A stretch of DNA of 64,000 bases from Anadara kagoshimensis (Eukaryota > Mollusca > Bivalvia > Arcoida > Arcidae), in contig CM037869.1 of the NCBI GenBank assembly GCA_021292105.1, positions 39,378,655-39,442,654 on the forward strand, given 5' to 3'. The notes under the pieces were generated by a model, which did not search any database, had not been told where the DNA came from, and was given only the letters and a program-made list of their open reading frames with translations. Positions 37,126 to 59,854 of the stretch are shown here, piece by piece (the first letter of the stretch is position 1; each line of letters starts with the position of its first letter). The translations under genes were made by a program, and so were the position numbers.

Positions 37126-37855
37126 CATCTTCTAAACCTTCACATGTTTATTAAAAGTTTGAAATCAAATCAAATTCATAAAATATAAAAGTTAAAAGAA
37201 CACCAGCTCTTCAAGCAACAAATTATTATCACAAATTATGGTATATAAATATCAGAATGGAAATTCAGTGGAACCTGTTTAAACACACCTGCAGAACTGT
37301 TTGGATTATGCCATGCATTCACTTTATACAGATTTAACAAACAAAATAATGGTACAATGCATGCAAGGCAAACAAAATTGACAAGTTCACTTGACTTATT
37401 ACGGATCAATACAATAATATTTGGGAAACCAATATGGAAAAGTATTTTATTTCCTCTACATCATGGGGAAACACAAGTGGAATCAATGGACGAGTAGTTA
37501 AGCTTGAAAGGAAAATATTAATCTACCCTAAAGTTACAATGTAGGTTAAGTTTGTGCAATGTGTATGCATTGACTACGAATCCCAACACTACCCATGTAT
37601 TGGATGGATTCTCCTTTATGAAGGGTCAAGTGGCCAGGTCAATCTTGTCTGCCTATAATGTAGCTCATTTCAGAACTTCAGACAGGGTTTATTCAGGGTT
37701 CATTTTTCACATGTTTCGTTGAAGTTCAGTTACAACAAGTTTCAGTTTTTTACAGGTTCCAATGTATATAAATAATAATAACATGTTAAATAAAAGCAAA
37801 CCAAATAAATAATTTTTAAGTACATGTGTACTGAAAATAGCAATATTGCTGATGA
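37126..37855. other. A+T-rich intergenic DNA
   Basis: No gene or complete repeat; a copy of the GGTCAA...CCAGGTCAAT motif lies near 37620. Confidence 0.35.
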
Positions 37856-37859
37856 GTGT

Positions 37860-38470
37860 AAACTTTCAGTGTTGATATCAACATCATTTGGCTGTGTTGA
37901 CAAAACTTTCAGTGTTGATATCAACATCATTTGGCTGTGTTGACAAAACTTTCAGTGTTGATATCAACATCATTTGGCTGTGTTAACGGAAACTTTCAGT
38001 GTTGATATCAACATCATTTGGCTGTGTTGACAAAGCTTTCAGTGTTGATATCAACATCATTTGGCTGTGTTGACAAAGCTTTCAGTGTTGATATCAACAT
38101 CATTTGGCTGTGTTAACGGAAACTTTCAGTGTTGATATCAACATCATTTGGCTGTGTTAACAAAACTTTCAGTGTTGATATCAACATCATTTGGCTGTGT
38201 TAATGGAAACTTTCAGTGTTGATATCAACATCATTTGGCTGTGTTGACAAAACTTTCAGTGTTGATATCAACATCATTTGGCTGTGTTAACAAAACTTTC
38301 AGTGTTGATATCAACATCATTTGGCTGTGTTAACAAAACTTTCAGTGTTGATATCAACATCATTTGGCTGTGTTGACAAAACTTTCAGTGTTGATATCAA
38401 CATCATTTGGCTGTGTTGACAAAGCTTTCAGTGTTGATATCAACATCATATGGCTGCGTTGACAGAAACT
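37860..38470. repeat. 43-bp minisatellite with palindromic core
   Basis: About 14 units of ACTTTCAGTGTTGATATCAA then CATCATTTGGCTGTGTTGAC, mostly 43 bp with a few 45-bp units carrying GGA. Each contains the perfect 14-bp palindrome TGTTGATATCAACA. Confidence 0.85.
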
Positions 38471-39529
38471 TTCCCATCCTTTAATGGCAATGGATATCTA
38501 AAATGAATGCATGGATTCTGAATTCCATGGTAGATTTATTTCTGACAATTTTTAACAAAATAAATATACATTGGGTATTTCTACTTAAATTTGGGCCAAG
38601 AAAAATTAATTCTGTGTATCCACTTTCACTCCTCAACAAAAATGGGTGGTACATAACATATAGGTAATGATATTTTAATTTTTTTTTATATTACCTCTAT
38701 ATAGCAGAATTAGGAAAGGCTTCCATTTGTATCCTCCACTACAATTTCAATTTGACTGAAAAAGCCTAAAAATGACAGAATCAAGTCATTTTGACCATTT
38801 CTGTGAAAAACATTTTTTTTCAAAATTTTACATAGTATTTCATGGATGGGGGCACAAAAGGAAGTCTCACCCAGAATTCATGGGAATAAAAAGATATTTA
38901 GGTAATACCAAACAACAGAGTAGTCATGCAAAGTGGAAACACAAAATTTATTTTTCTAGGCCTATTGGCAAGGAGCACACCCAAACAATGCACCATGTAA
39001 TAATATGAACAAAAAATAAAATTTATCATGACAATTATTCCGACCTATTGGTACTGGTCATATGTAAGTGATGGAAAAACCAATACACACAGCTGAAATA
39101 GAAATGAAAGCACTTGGAAGAGATCAAAAGAGTGTGGAATGTGGTAAAGAATCCCAACCAAAACGGAGCAAGATGGAAAGAGTTTTTGCCAACTAAGGAT
39201 GCTAGTATGTTGCTGATAAATTAACACCTATGTTACATTTCCGGGTACAGCTATTTCAGCAAATTTGTGAAAGAATACCAACCAAAATGGAGCAAGATGG
39301 AAAGAGTTTTTGCCAACTAAGGATGCTAGTATGTTGCTGATAAATTACACCTATGTTACATTTCCGGGTACAGCTATTTCAGCAAATTTGTGAAAAAATA
39401 CTTTAAAAAGGACTATATTTTCACAAATTTTGGAAATGTTGTTACTAGTAATTTTAAATTTGTGGAAACCTAGCAAAATGTGATTAATTAACAAATATGT
39501 CAGTGGGACTGGCACCATACCAGGTACAG
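38471..39529. repeat. Intergenic DNA with a 124-bp tandem duplication
   Basis: About 39150-39395 holds two copies of a 124-bp unit (GGAGCAAGATGGAAAGAGTT; CATTTCCGGGTACAGCTATT). The last copy runs into a fragment of MITE A (~39375-39475). Confidence 0.55.
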
Positions 39530-39790
39530 CTATGGGCGGACATAGACGAGTGGTACTGTCACTGACTTTTGAGGTCAAGGGTTGTGGGTTCGAAATGCAC
39601 TTGGGACTTGGAAATTTTCTGAGATGATTTTTATCTCCTGCCCATACTAGAGCTGTAAATAGATTGTTACTCAGTAGGCTTTCGGATGAGACTCAAAACT
39701 GAATTCCCGTGTTTCGGTGCACGCTAAAACAAACCTGTAGAGTTGGAAAGAGTAGGCCGCTACAGAGGGCACTTACAATTAGAAGCCATT
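39530..39790 (+). repeat. tRNA-derived SINE (family 3), single diverged copy
   Basis: B-box-like GTGGGTTCGAAATGC after GTGGTACTGTCACTGAC. The tail contains CGGATGAGACTCAAAACTGA and CCCGTGTTTCGGTGCACGCT, a conserved tail type in marine-invertebrate SINEs. Confidence 0.55.
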
Positions 39791-40212
39791 GAAACAGACT
39801 TAACAATATTAACCAATAAATAAAAAGATATGACAAAATGTTAAAAATGTCAGAAGCAAGTCTTCAAACAAAACCCATCAAAATTACTTATATTTTAAAA
39901 CCATAAGTACATGTACATAAAATGTAACAACAATGCAAATTAAGAAGAAAAATAGAACAACCATAATAATAAATGGCCACATAAAATTCACTACCTTTGT
40001 CACACACCAGTATCTGTCTGAGCAGGACATGAACCTAAGAGGCGAGAAGCATGCAGTGCCATGCACTGTGATCTGTAAGCTGGGGCTTTAAACCACTGGG
40101 CCACCGAGACAATAAATATGAGCATTTTAATATTTGTCGGTATTCAGCATTAATTCAGAATAAAAATAATGACAATCGCCATGATTGAAACTAAATGATA
40201 TAAATGGTAGTC

Positions 40213-40428
40213 AATGGAGTTTGCTAGCAAGGAAGTGTACCACGTGATATCCAATAATGTTTCTGCGAAACAATTATTTCCATTGGAGACGGAACCACTT
40301 CAGTTCACATTTTCCCGTAAAAACAACATTACAGTAACTATTGACATAAACGTTTTCAAAAACATTCTGCACAAACATTATGGGGCATTGAGTACATGTA
40401 TGTACACTGGTGAACTCCATTGAAATAA
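40213..40428. mobile_element. MITE C
   Basis: Inverted ends AATGGAGTTTGCTAGCAAGG and AATGGAGTTCACCAGTGTAC. The family also occurs at 52374-52556, 58925-59140 and 63352-63546, with GTACCACGTGAT and CGTTTGTGC subterminal motifs. Confidence 0.65.
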
Positions 40429-40605
40429 TGACAATCGCCATGAAAACTAAATGGTAGTCAATGGAAATGTACAGAAAGTGTTGCCATGACACATACATGC
40501 TAACAAATAAGAACAAACTGACCATATGTCATTGTCTAAAAAAAATTAAAATCTATTAAAATAGCCACAGGTAAAAATTTTGTCTTTTGTTACTCAGGGC
40601 TTCCA

Positions 40606-40778
40606 CTATGTTTCCATTCCTGGTAGCCAAAATGGCCATTGGCTACTAATTTCTGAGGAATTCTTTCAAAAAGTAACCTATTTTAGCAAATTTGTGGAAA
40701 AATACTTTAAAAAGGACTATATTTTCCACAAATTTTTGAAATTTGGCTACTAATTATTTTAAATTTATGGAAACCTAG
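40606..40778. mobile_element. MITE A, 173 bp, 6-bp target duplication
   Basis: Ends CTATGTTTCCA and, inverted, CTAGGTTTCCA; CTTCCA on both sides (40600-40605 and 40779-40784). Interior contains GGTAGCCAAAATGGCCATTG and AGGACTATATTTTCCACAAA. Confidence 0.75.
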
Positions 40779-40784
40779 CTTCCA

Positions 40785-41089
40785 TGTGACCTTTGCGTTT
40801 TGGGGCAAAAAAAACTTTCTTCAAAATCTTGTATGTCAAACTATATAAAAGAAAATGTTTTTTTTTCCCCTAATACCAGTAGTCAAAAATCAAATTTTCA
40901 AGTCAAAAATCTACTAAGTCTCAAGCATCTAATGTAGCACTTGTAGTTTTAAAATACTAGTATGCACATATGCATTTTCTTGTTAATAAAGAAGCCCGAT
41001 TGTGAACTCACTACAAGTCACTAGACACAAAAAAATGCTTAAATAAGTTTGTTTACATAAAAATGACAAATACATGTACTGCCAACAGT
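40785..41089. other. WDR53 3' flank
   Basis: A+T-rich; it should hold the WDR53 3' UTR on the minus strand. I saw no AATAAA in the proper orientation. Confidence 0.3.
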
Positions 41090-42155
41090 TTATCCCTGTA
41101 AATCAAGAATTGTGAGGTTAGAAGTCTGATCGCCTATAACTAACTTTTGTTGTCCATTCACCTTAAATGGCTTCATCCAGTTGATTTTTCCAGTGTGTTG
41201 AATTTCTTGAATTTTACAAACTTCAGAAATATTCTCGTTTCGCACTTCATGAGGATTTGAATGTCCGTTTGAGGCTCCATTTGACGCACCATTTGATGTA
41301 CCATTTGAATGTGATCCACCATTTTGAGAAGTGTCGTCTGCTTGGTTGGATTTTGCCAAATCCATAATACAATGCAGCAGTCATTACCTCCTGACACTAG
41401 AGAGCTCTCATTTAAGAAATGAACTTGTGAAGCACCCTGTGAATGAGCATGAAGACTAAATAACTCGCTAATATTTTTTCTACTCATGTCAAAAATAGCC
41501 ACAATACCATTTTCTAAGCCCCTGCCAGATAATGGCCATCCACTGATGTCGCTAAGTTATGAATAAATGGCGGATTGACCATATATGCCCCAACATCTGA
41601 ATTAGTATTTTGTAGTTCTTGCATATTATATTGGTTCAGACATTTTGGCCGTGAAAAGTCCCAATGTATAAGTTTGCAATCCAATCCTCCGGTTACAACT
41701 TCCCATGGCTTTCTGGGTCTAAACAAACAGATGCACATATATTTGTATGTTTGTGTCGCAGAGTTTTATACACTTTTTTATCTTTCAAGTCTAAAAATTT
41801 TAATTTCTCCAGAATCGTCACAAGCGGCAAGAAATTTCTCTTTTTCATCAACGACAATCTGATTGATTTCTTCTTGATTCACATTGTAATCTTCAACCGC
41901 TTCCGAAAAATTCCTCAAATCGAAAATTTTTATCTTATCATCAAATGATGCATAAATCAAGAATTCATTTTCTTTTGATGTGACCACTGATGTACAATCC
42001 GTGTCCTGGATGGTGGTTTTATTTATAAAACTGGAATTCGAATTCCATACACAAAGTTCTCCATTTTCTCCACCCGACACAATTTTGGATCCATCATGAG
42101 AGACGTCCACACAAAGGACCGACCCAGTATGACCTTCCCTTAATACCGCAGACAT
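41090..42155 (-). CDS. WDR53: WDR53-like WD-repeat protein, frame broken by four 1-bp indels
   Basis: WDR53 is a WD40 propeller reported as a DDB1-CUL4 substrate adaptor. The minus strand carries the whole protein in order, from MSAVLREGHTGSVLCVDVSH to VIGDQTSNLTILDLQG. Recognisable segments include EINQIVVDEKEKFLAACDDS, TNICASVC with FRPRKPWEVV, and VHFLNESSLVSGGNDC; a WDxR-like FDLR is at residues 78-81. An Asn/Ser/Gly-rich linker precedes the last blade. Frame breaks lie at about 41783-41785 (one extra A in the coding strand), 41721-41723 (one T missing), 41519-41522 (one G missing) and 41362-41363 (one G missing). Allowing for these, the length is about 355 codons against about 358 in human. 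A splice acceptor (TTTCTGTTTCAG) sits four bases before the ATG, so a spliced 5' UTR is likely and a processed retrocopy unlikely. It is either a very recent pseudogene or an intact gene with sequence errors. Confidence 0.88.
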
Positions 42156-42158
42156 GGT

Positions 42159-43170
42159 TCTGAAACAGAAATTTCACCAGTTATTTCAGAATTTATGTAA
42201 AATTAGTAATTTGGTGATTGACTTGGATAGGTTGATCATCAAATAATTTATAACTTTTTTGTAATGATAGTGACCGAATAAATATTGTGAATGTTATAAA
42301 TACTATGACTAAAGATAATACTGTATATTGCTTTATTTTCACGGTGTCAAATTTTCGCGGTTTGACGATGACTAGTGTATTCGCGGTGTCATATTTTCGC
42401 ATCTAATCCGATTCAAGGAAAACGACTCTAGTAAGATTAATGGGCTGGTAATACCAGGTGGTTTAATTTTCGCGGGAATACACTTGACCGCGAATATAGC
42501 GAAAATAAAACCACAGCGAAATACTTGTATAAGCATTATACAGTAGTATAATTTAGTAACACAAGATGAAAATATGCCACAAATTCCCTCAGTTTAACTT
42601 AACCACAGCCTAAATTTCTAATTCATCACTTATGAGTTCAGTGGAGTAATGGAGTTTTATGACCCAGTCAAGATAAAACTTACAATTACATTGAGGTGTT
42701 CAGTTCAATCATGGTAGAGAAATGCGGAGTGCCCAGAGAAAACCATCACTTCTAGGTTTCCATAAATTTAAAATAATCAGTAGCCAAATTTTCAAAATTT
42801 GTGAAAATATAGTCCTTTTTTTAAGTATTTTTCACAACTTTGCTAAAATAGGTTATTTTTTGATAGAATTCCTCAGAAATTAGTAGCCAATGGCAATTTT
42901 GGCTACCAGGAATGGAAACATAGTAACATAGCCACTTTTAGCAAGCGAATCAACAAACTTTCTCACACTAGCATCTGTGCATTATGGGATTCAATCCTAG
43001 GTGGTGGAAGTTGCATTGTGATTATTAAATGTGTGCTTCAGACTACTTGACCATCATGGCCCCTCACTGACCAATGGACCAGCACTCAAACCCAGAACCT
43101 ACTGCATGTTAAGCAAGTTCTCTAAATTGGAAGCAAAACATGACAGAGAATAAACATAACAAGGAGAGAG
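42159..43170. other. WDR53 upstream (5' UTR intron) with repeats
   Basis: 42310-42540 is a TTTTCGCGGTTTGACG-type MITE-like block. 42640-43020 is a diverged SINE-like fragment into which MITE A (42752-42931) was inserted. No coding exon. Confidence 0.45.
42752..42931. mobile_element. MITE A, third copy
   Basis: CTAGGTTTCCATAAATTTAA at the left and TACCAGGAATGGAAACATAG near the right end. Flanks TCACTT and CCACTT suggest a 6-bp target duplication with one change, if the right end includes a duplicated AACATAG. Confidence 0.6.
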
Positions 43171-43173
43171 CGA

Positions 43174-43490
43174 GAGAGTTCAGTAATAGTGTTTAATGTC
43201 CCAGTCAAGAATTTTTCACTTACATCGAGACATCGCCTGCTATAGGCAAAGGTGCAGAAATTTTGCCTTTGCATTGGGCTGATGGCATTATACAGCAGGG
43301 TTCTTTATGGTGCCAAGCCTACCATGACACATGACCTCTTTTATTTTAAGTTCCCATGCTAAAGAAACAAGAATTTCATTTCATAATGCAAAGTGCTTGG
43401 CAAATGAACAGTCACTCCCAACTGGCAAGCTGGCCGGGGTTCGAACCATACAGAGCGAGCACTCACCACTGAGCTACCATAGTGGTAGAG
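43174..43490 (-). repeat. tRNA-derived SINE (family 1)
   Basis: The tail AGTTCAGTAATAGTGTTTAA is at the left; the head with GGCCGGGGTTCGAACC and CCACTGAGCTACCATAGTGG at the right. An A/G-rich stretch (AGAGAGATAGAGAGG) follows. Confidence 0.75.
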
Positions 43491-43864
43491 AGATAGAGAG
43501 GAGTATGTGTAAAGAGAACTGAGAAGTGGAAAGAGATTAGAACTTGATAAGGATAGAAAGAATGGAAACATGGACATGGAATTAATATGATAGACAGAAA
43601 ATGATCAAAAAGATAAAAAGAAAACAAAATGAGATGGAATCACATGATGGAGACCAGATTTTGTGGATGAAAAGAAAGTGAAGAAATAGAAGAATGACAA
43701 CATGATCAGACTGCATTATTATGGAGAAATAAAACATGATGCAGAGAGCGATAATAACCTTATTTTCTGCTTATTTTACCACACACCATGCTTAGCTCAT
43801 TCCTTCTTTGGTTATCTGGGGTTTACGCTTTGGAGTAACGAAAAAGATAGAGAATGTCGAAGAA

Positions 43865-43997
43865 CTTAGAAACTCAAAAAGTAGAAGTTTCAAAATTTAC
43901 CGCTAGAGGGCGTATGCCAGTATAGGCTCTGTGAATAGCGAAACATTTCTGTACGGGTCAACTTGGGGTCATGAACGGGAAGTGAAGTGGTTTCAAC
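43865..43997. promoter_or_regulatory. Probable shared WDR53/AMMECR1 promoter region
   Basis: This is the 5' flank of AMMECR1, in the 1.8-kb gap between two divergent genes. It lacks the repeats that fill the rest of the gap and is less A+T-rich. CCGCTAGAGGGCGT at 43900-43913 fits most of the CTCF core consensus. WDR53 needs an upstream untranslated exon, which may start here. That both genes start here is inference. Confidence 0.4.
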
Positions 43998-54986
<10,989 letters not shown>

Positions 54987-55440
54987 TGTTGGCATCGTAC
55001 AGTTGATCTCGGCAGCATCCTTCATTTCAAACAGACTTGACTAATTCCGTAGTGTATACGTCATCAATTCCACATTTATCCATGTGTGTATGTTTTGTGT
55101 GTATGTAGGTGCGAGCGATGGACGATTAATTTTTGTAAGCGAGGGATTTTTTTATTCATCAATATTTTGTTGCTAAATCTATATATAACAATATGATTTA
55201 ATGTGGTAATGTTTTATTTTTTAATATTTTATTTATTTTATTTTTTTTTTGTTGTTGATAATTTGTTAAAATGAAAAGTATTTGAGTTTTAATACTATCT
55301 ACTTGTCCGACTTAAAAAAAACAAAATTTTTGAAAATTCCCTTCTTTGCTGTTTGAATTTAGTTTGCAGTAAAAAACCTTTCATTAATTATTTGAAGAAT
55401 GAGTTTTCAGCTTTTTGAATGTGTTTTCATTTTATTTTCA

Positions 55441-55446
55441 AATAAA
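55441..55446 (+). terminator. Candidate AMMECR1 poly(A) signal
   Basis: AATAAA lies 455 bases after the AMMECR1 stop and is followed by a T/G-rich stretch. Another AATAAA is near 55931. The first is favoured by distance only. Confidence 0.5.
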
Positions 55447-56945
55447 TCTGGGTTTTTTTCTCTACTTAAATCTTTCAGTACTGTCAGTACTTTGATTCTT
55501 ATGTGTGTTTTGATATATGGTGTTATGGAAATACTTTATATGTGAGGGGAATTTCTGGTATCTTTCATAATTTTTTTAATTTTTTTTTTTTTGATTCGTT
55601 TTGGGATTAGAAATGTCATTTAAAGTCATAGCTCGCCTGTATTAAAGCTCAGTGTCTGAACCCTATATGCCATTCTCAAGTCATATTGCCACATTCTATC
55701 ATCAGTTTTTGAAAATTTTGAGGGCCCTTAGCAAAGTTAAGATTTGTTACTTTTTAGTAATTTTATTAATTTTCTTTTTCTAATTTTTATCTAGTCACCC
55801 CCAACATAAGTTCGGGCGGCTTTATCCTTTTTTTTTTTATTTTCCTTCATTTTTCATTGTTTTTCAGAAAGTCTTTTATGGATTTATATTTGGCTTAAAA
55901 TTTAATTTGTAGTTTTAAATTTATTTTTATAATAAAAAGTCACTGTCAGTTTAGAGACAGAGTTCAAATAATGAGGCTCAAAAACATTTTCTAAACTTTC
56001 ATTATACTGGTCAAGTACCAGTAGGTGTAGTTTATGGCCTATCTCTAGATATTAGTATATAATCGTAAAACCTTCCACCCCTGCTGATGGTATGACCAAA
56101 ATGTCAAAAACGGGTTTTTCCATTGTAAGTGTAAGGGTGACAGATTTATGATAAAGGGAGATAATTATTTCTTTTTCCACCATTTTATTTTGATCATTAA
56201 CCAAAATTTATATCAAAACTTGGCTATTTCATTTTAAATGTAAGGGGAGATAATTGTTTCTGTTTTCTGCATTTTGATTAGATATTAATTAGACATTAAT
56301 TAAGGTTTCTGGCCTTTTGTTTTGTTGTATTTTGTTACTTTTATACAAATTTTAATTAAGAATTTAATTAATTTGACACATCAGGCAAAATCCATACTTA
56401 TGGTCCTTTCAATGAATACTAAAGACTGTCATTGCTACCCAAACTGTGTCAGATATGACATATCCCGGGACTCACTTGTATGGGGTTCATAATTGGAATT
56501 TCCAAGTGTGACCTGCACATTCTGGGTCAGTTGAGAGCTCTGATATGTTTAAATTTAAACAATTTTAAAATTATTAGTTGTTATATTTTCAAAAAAATTT
56601 TCTTTTTAAAAAAGAATTTGGGAAAATAGGCTACTTTTTGAAAGAATTTCTAAGAAATTAGTAGTAGCCAGTCAATGGTGATTTTTTTTCACAAATTTGA
56701 AAATTTGGCCACTAATAATTTTAAATTTTGTGGAAACCGAGAAATAAATGTGGTCTTGTCTTGATGCATCACAATTAGTATTATTTTTTATGTTTTAATT
56801 AACAAGTGCTACATCTGTGGAGAGAAAAAAATCAAAATGGGATAGTTGGTATCAATAATGGTTTATTAGAATAGATCATGCTCCGTATTTGACCACATAA
56901 TGTCTTTGTGCAAAGTCATTTTGAAGCAGCTAGGTCACAAGTGGA
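55447..56945. other. A+T-rich 3' flank of AMMECR1
   Basis: No gene. About 56620-56750 is a rearranged MITE A fragment. GGGAGATAATTATTTC-type words occur at 56156 and 56224. Confidence 0.35.
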
Positions 56946-57152
56946 ATTGACGGATCACTGGGCACGCCCACTATGTTCCGACAAAGGGTCAACATGCTTG
57001 AATTACACGCAAAAAGAATGAAAACTCTGCCTGAATTGTGTGGTTTAATGACGCCACTGACACTAGAACGTCATTAGTTTACGTGACGCTGCTTTGGTAC
57101 CGTGATGGCGTCCAGTGTCGAAACATTATGGGCATGGCCGGCAATGCGTCAA
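56946..57152. mobile_element. MITE with ~40-bp inverted ends
   Basis: ATTGACGGATCACTGGGCAC then GCCCACTATGTTCCGACA at the left pairs with TGTCGAAACATTATGGGCAT then the rest of the right end in inverse. Confidence 0.55.
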
Positions 57153-57339
57153 TTTTATACACAGGGGGGAGTAGATTATTTGTCAGACATCATCCTTGAT
57201 ACTAATTTAATTGTCAAGATGTATCTCTAAAATAAAAAATTTAAAATTAAAAATAAAATAAAATTATATCTTTTTCAAAATCTTTGTCACAAACTACCGG
57301 TACATGTATTTGGTGCTGAGTACACATCCCAAATTACTT

Positions 57340-57675
57340 GGCCTCAGTTTCACATTCAATTCGTAACTATCAGTTTCACATTCAATTCGTAACTATCAGT
57401 TTCACATTCAATTCGTAACTAAGATTTTTCCTTATTTTAAATCTGGCAAATTTTGACAACTAACTAAAATTTCCCTTAACTTTAAATAAGGAAAATTTTG
57501 ACAATATTTTATGGTAATACAAATACAAAGTTACCTAGAATATAGATGTAATGAGCTTGATCTTCAAATTGTCACTTTAAATATAAAATTTTGAAAACAA
57601 ACAAAATTACAAAATTATTAAGCTTTCATACATGTATGTGGCATATTTTAGTTAAGAATGAGTGTCAAACCGGGA
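57340..57675. mobile_element. MITE B copy with triplicated end
   Basis: The left end CAGTTTCACATTCAATTCG then TAACTAT is present three times in tandem. The right end is GAATGAGTGTCAAACCGGGA. Confidence 0.6.
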
Positions 57676-57954
57676 CGTGCTGCAGTTGAAGAACACATAA
57701 AACAAAAGTATTATTAGATTTCTAATATTTTCACATTTTAATTGGCATCAATATAAATTCTAAAAAGAGTAAAATTGAATCTCATGATATTTATATGTCT
57801 GGACATCCCTAAAACTCCTGTAGTATGGTCTAAAATCAAAAGAAATGGGTAATGCTACTGTAGATATAGGGGTGAAAATGTCTTTATTTTTTGTATCATT
57901 TATAGATCATTGCTTTTATTCATCTTTGTTGGCTGATGTGATTGACTTTTGTTG

Positions 57955-58510
57955 AGAAATTTAGCACTTATCAAGAAGGGAACATTTTAAATGGGGTTTC
58001 ACTGTATCTCATGGCTTCAGGGAAGGTACATTTTAAATGGGGTTCACAATATCTCATGGCTTCAGGGAGGATCCATTTTAAATGGGGTTCACTTTATCTC
58101 ATGGTTTCACGGAGGGAACATTTCAAATGGGGTTCACTTTATCTCATGGCTTCAGGTAGGGTACAGTTTAAATGGGGTTCACTATATCTCATGGCTTCAA
58201 GGAGGGTACATTTTAAATGGGGTTCACTTTATCTCATGGCTTCAGGAAGGGAACATTTCAAATGGGGTTCACTTTATCTCATGGCTTCAGGGAGGGAACA
58301 TTTCAAATGGGGTTCACTATATCTCATGGCTTCAGGGAGGGTACATTTTAAATGGGGTTCATTATATCTCATGGCTTCAGGGAAGGAACATTTCAAATGG
58401 GGTTCACTATATCTCATGGCTTCAGGGAGGGTATATTTTAAATGGGGTTCACTATATTTCATGGCTTCAGGGAGGGTATATTTTAAATAGGGTTCACCGC
58501 TTCTCATGGC
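57955..58510. repeat. 45-bp minisatellite, about 12 units
   Basis: Unit TCATGGCTTCAGGGAGGGTA then CATTTTAAATGGGGTTCACT. Since 45 is a multiple of three and the unit has no stop in several frames, long open frames occur on both strands (57942-58490, 57991-58599, 58274-58615). None is likely to be a gene. Confidence 0.85.
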
Positions 58511-58924
58511 TTCATTTTCAAACAGAAACATTTTTAACCAAAAGTGCATTAATATTTTCGAGAAATGGATTTGCCAGCATACTATGTGATACCTCATAAT
58601 ATTTGTGCAGAACAATTACTTCCAATGAATACGAACATGTTGACATTTTTCTGAAAAAGCAGAACTGTTCTGGGAAATTGTGATGTAATTTTTTCTATAT
58701 CTTGCCACATAAATTTGGCTTAAAGTTGATGTAATCCTGAATCTGTAAAAGTGACATTATTCCAAGAAATTAAAATGTAAATTTTCTATATCTTTTCACA
58801 CAAATGTGGCTTTAGTTCAAATGACATTATTTAGCAAAGTTTTGACGTAAAAAAATGTCCGATATTGTTCCATGCAAAAGTTAAGAGGTATTGATCACAT
58901 GATACGATAAGGGAATCTCATAAT

Positions 58925-59140
58925 AACATACCGTAAATGGGGTTTGCCGCTGTACCACGTGATCCATACCTCTTAACGTTTGTGCGAAACTGTTTTGGAA
59001 AATGTCAACGTCACAGATTCCCGGTATGACATCATTTTCGCAGGAAAACATCGTTTCATGTTATTCCATATCCATTGTAAATAAGTGTTCCGCACAAACG
59101 TTAGAGGGTATCACGTGGTACAGTGGCAAACCCCAATTGA
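58925..59140. mobile_element. MITE C, best-preserved copy
   Basis: AAATGGGGTTTGCCGCTGTA then CCACGTGATCC at the left; ATCACGTGGTACAGTGGCAA then ACCCCAATT at the right. A half copy lies at 58560-58620. Confidence 0.7.
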
Positions 59141-59854
59141 GGGTATATAAATCATATGATAGAACTATTCTGGAACAATAGTGTTTTGATATATTGATAG
59201 GGATTTTTTCTCTTAAGACAAGATGATAACATTTTTCCTTTTGGCATGGCTAGCTATTTTTCCGTTAAAAATTACACAAAAAAATGAAAAATTAAATATT
59301 TGGACAGACACCAAATATATTAAAATTCAAATACAACAGAAAAAAATGTTCAACTTTTTTTCAGAATTCTTCAAAATTTAACTTGCTATCAAAAAAAGTT
59401 TTGGATCGGTTGCCATGACATTTGGCAGAATTTGAAGTTTCTGGAATAGTTCTTAAAAACTCAGGGACCAGAAAAAAATTAACGGCAAGCATGATCATTT
59501 TGTAAATAAATTAAATATTTACTTGCATTTAGAGATTACAGAAATACACTTTTTTCAATTGAATGTCGGGTTTCATAAGTTTAGAAATGTGAAAAAGAAT
59601 TGAATTTTATAGAATGCAATATAATATTTATGTTTCACGAAATTATTTCATTTTCTTTTAATTTGTGATAGCTTCAATGCTTCATTATATTTAAGTCTCA
59701 AGGTTTTTATTTGTCCCAAAAAAAATATCTACATGTATTTAAGATATAAACAAAACTCTGATATTAAGTTATTTCAATACACTATAACCAAGATATTTTT
59801 AAATATACCTATGCATAAATAGCTATATGCTCATATTTCTTGTGCTTAAAATTG

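Noticed and set aside
41173-41738. Introns in WDR53 at the frame breaks
   Set aside because: The protein similarity continues across each break with a change of one base only; no GT-AG interval fits.
41090-42155. WDR53 as a processed retrocopy
   Set aside because: A good splice acceptor lies just before the ATG and no poly(A) tract or flanking duplication follows, so an endogenous gene is likelier.
57942-58615. Three overlapping open frames of 113-202 codons
   Set aside because: All are frames of one 45-bp tandem repeat; no start context, no homology, both strands open.
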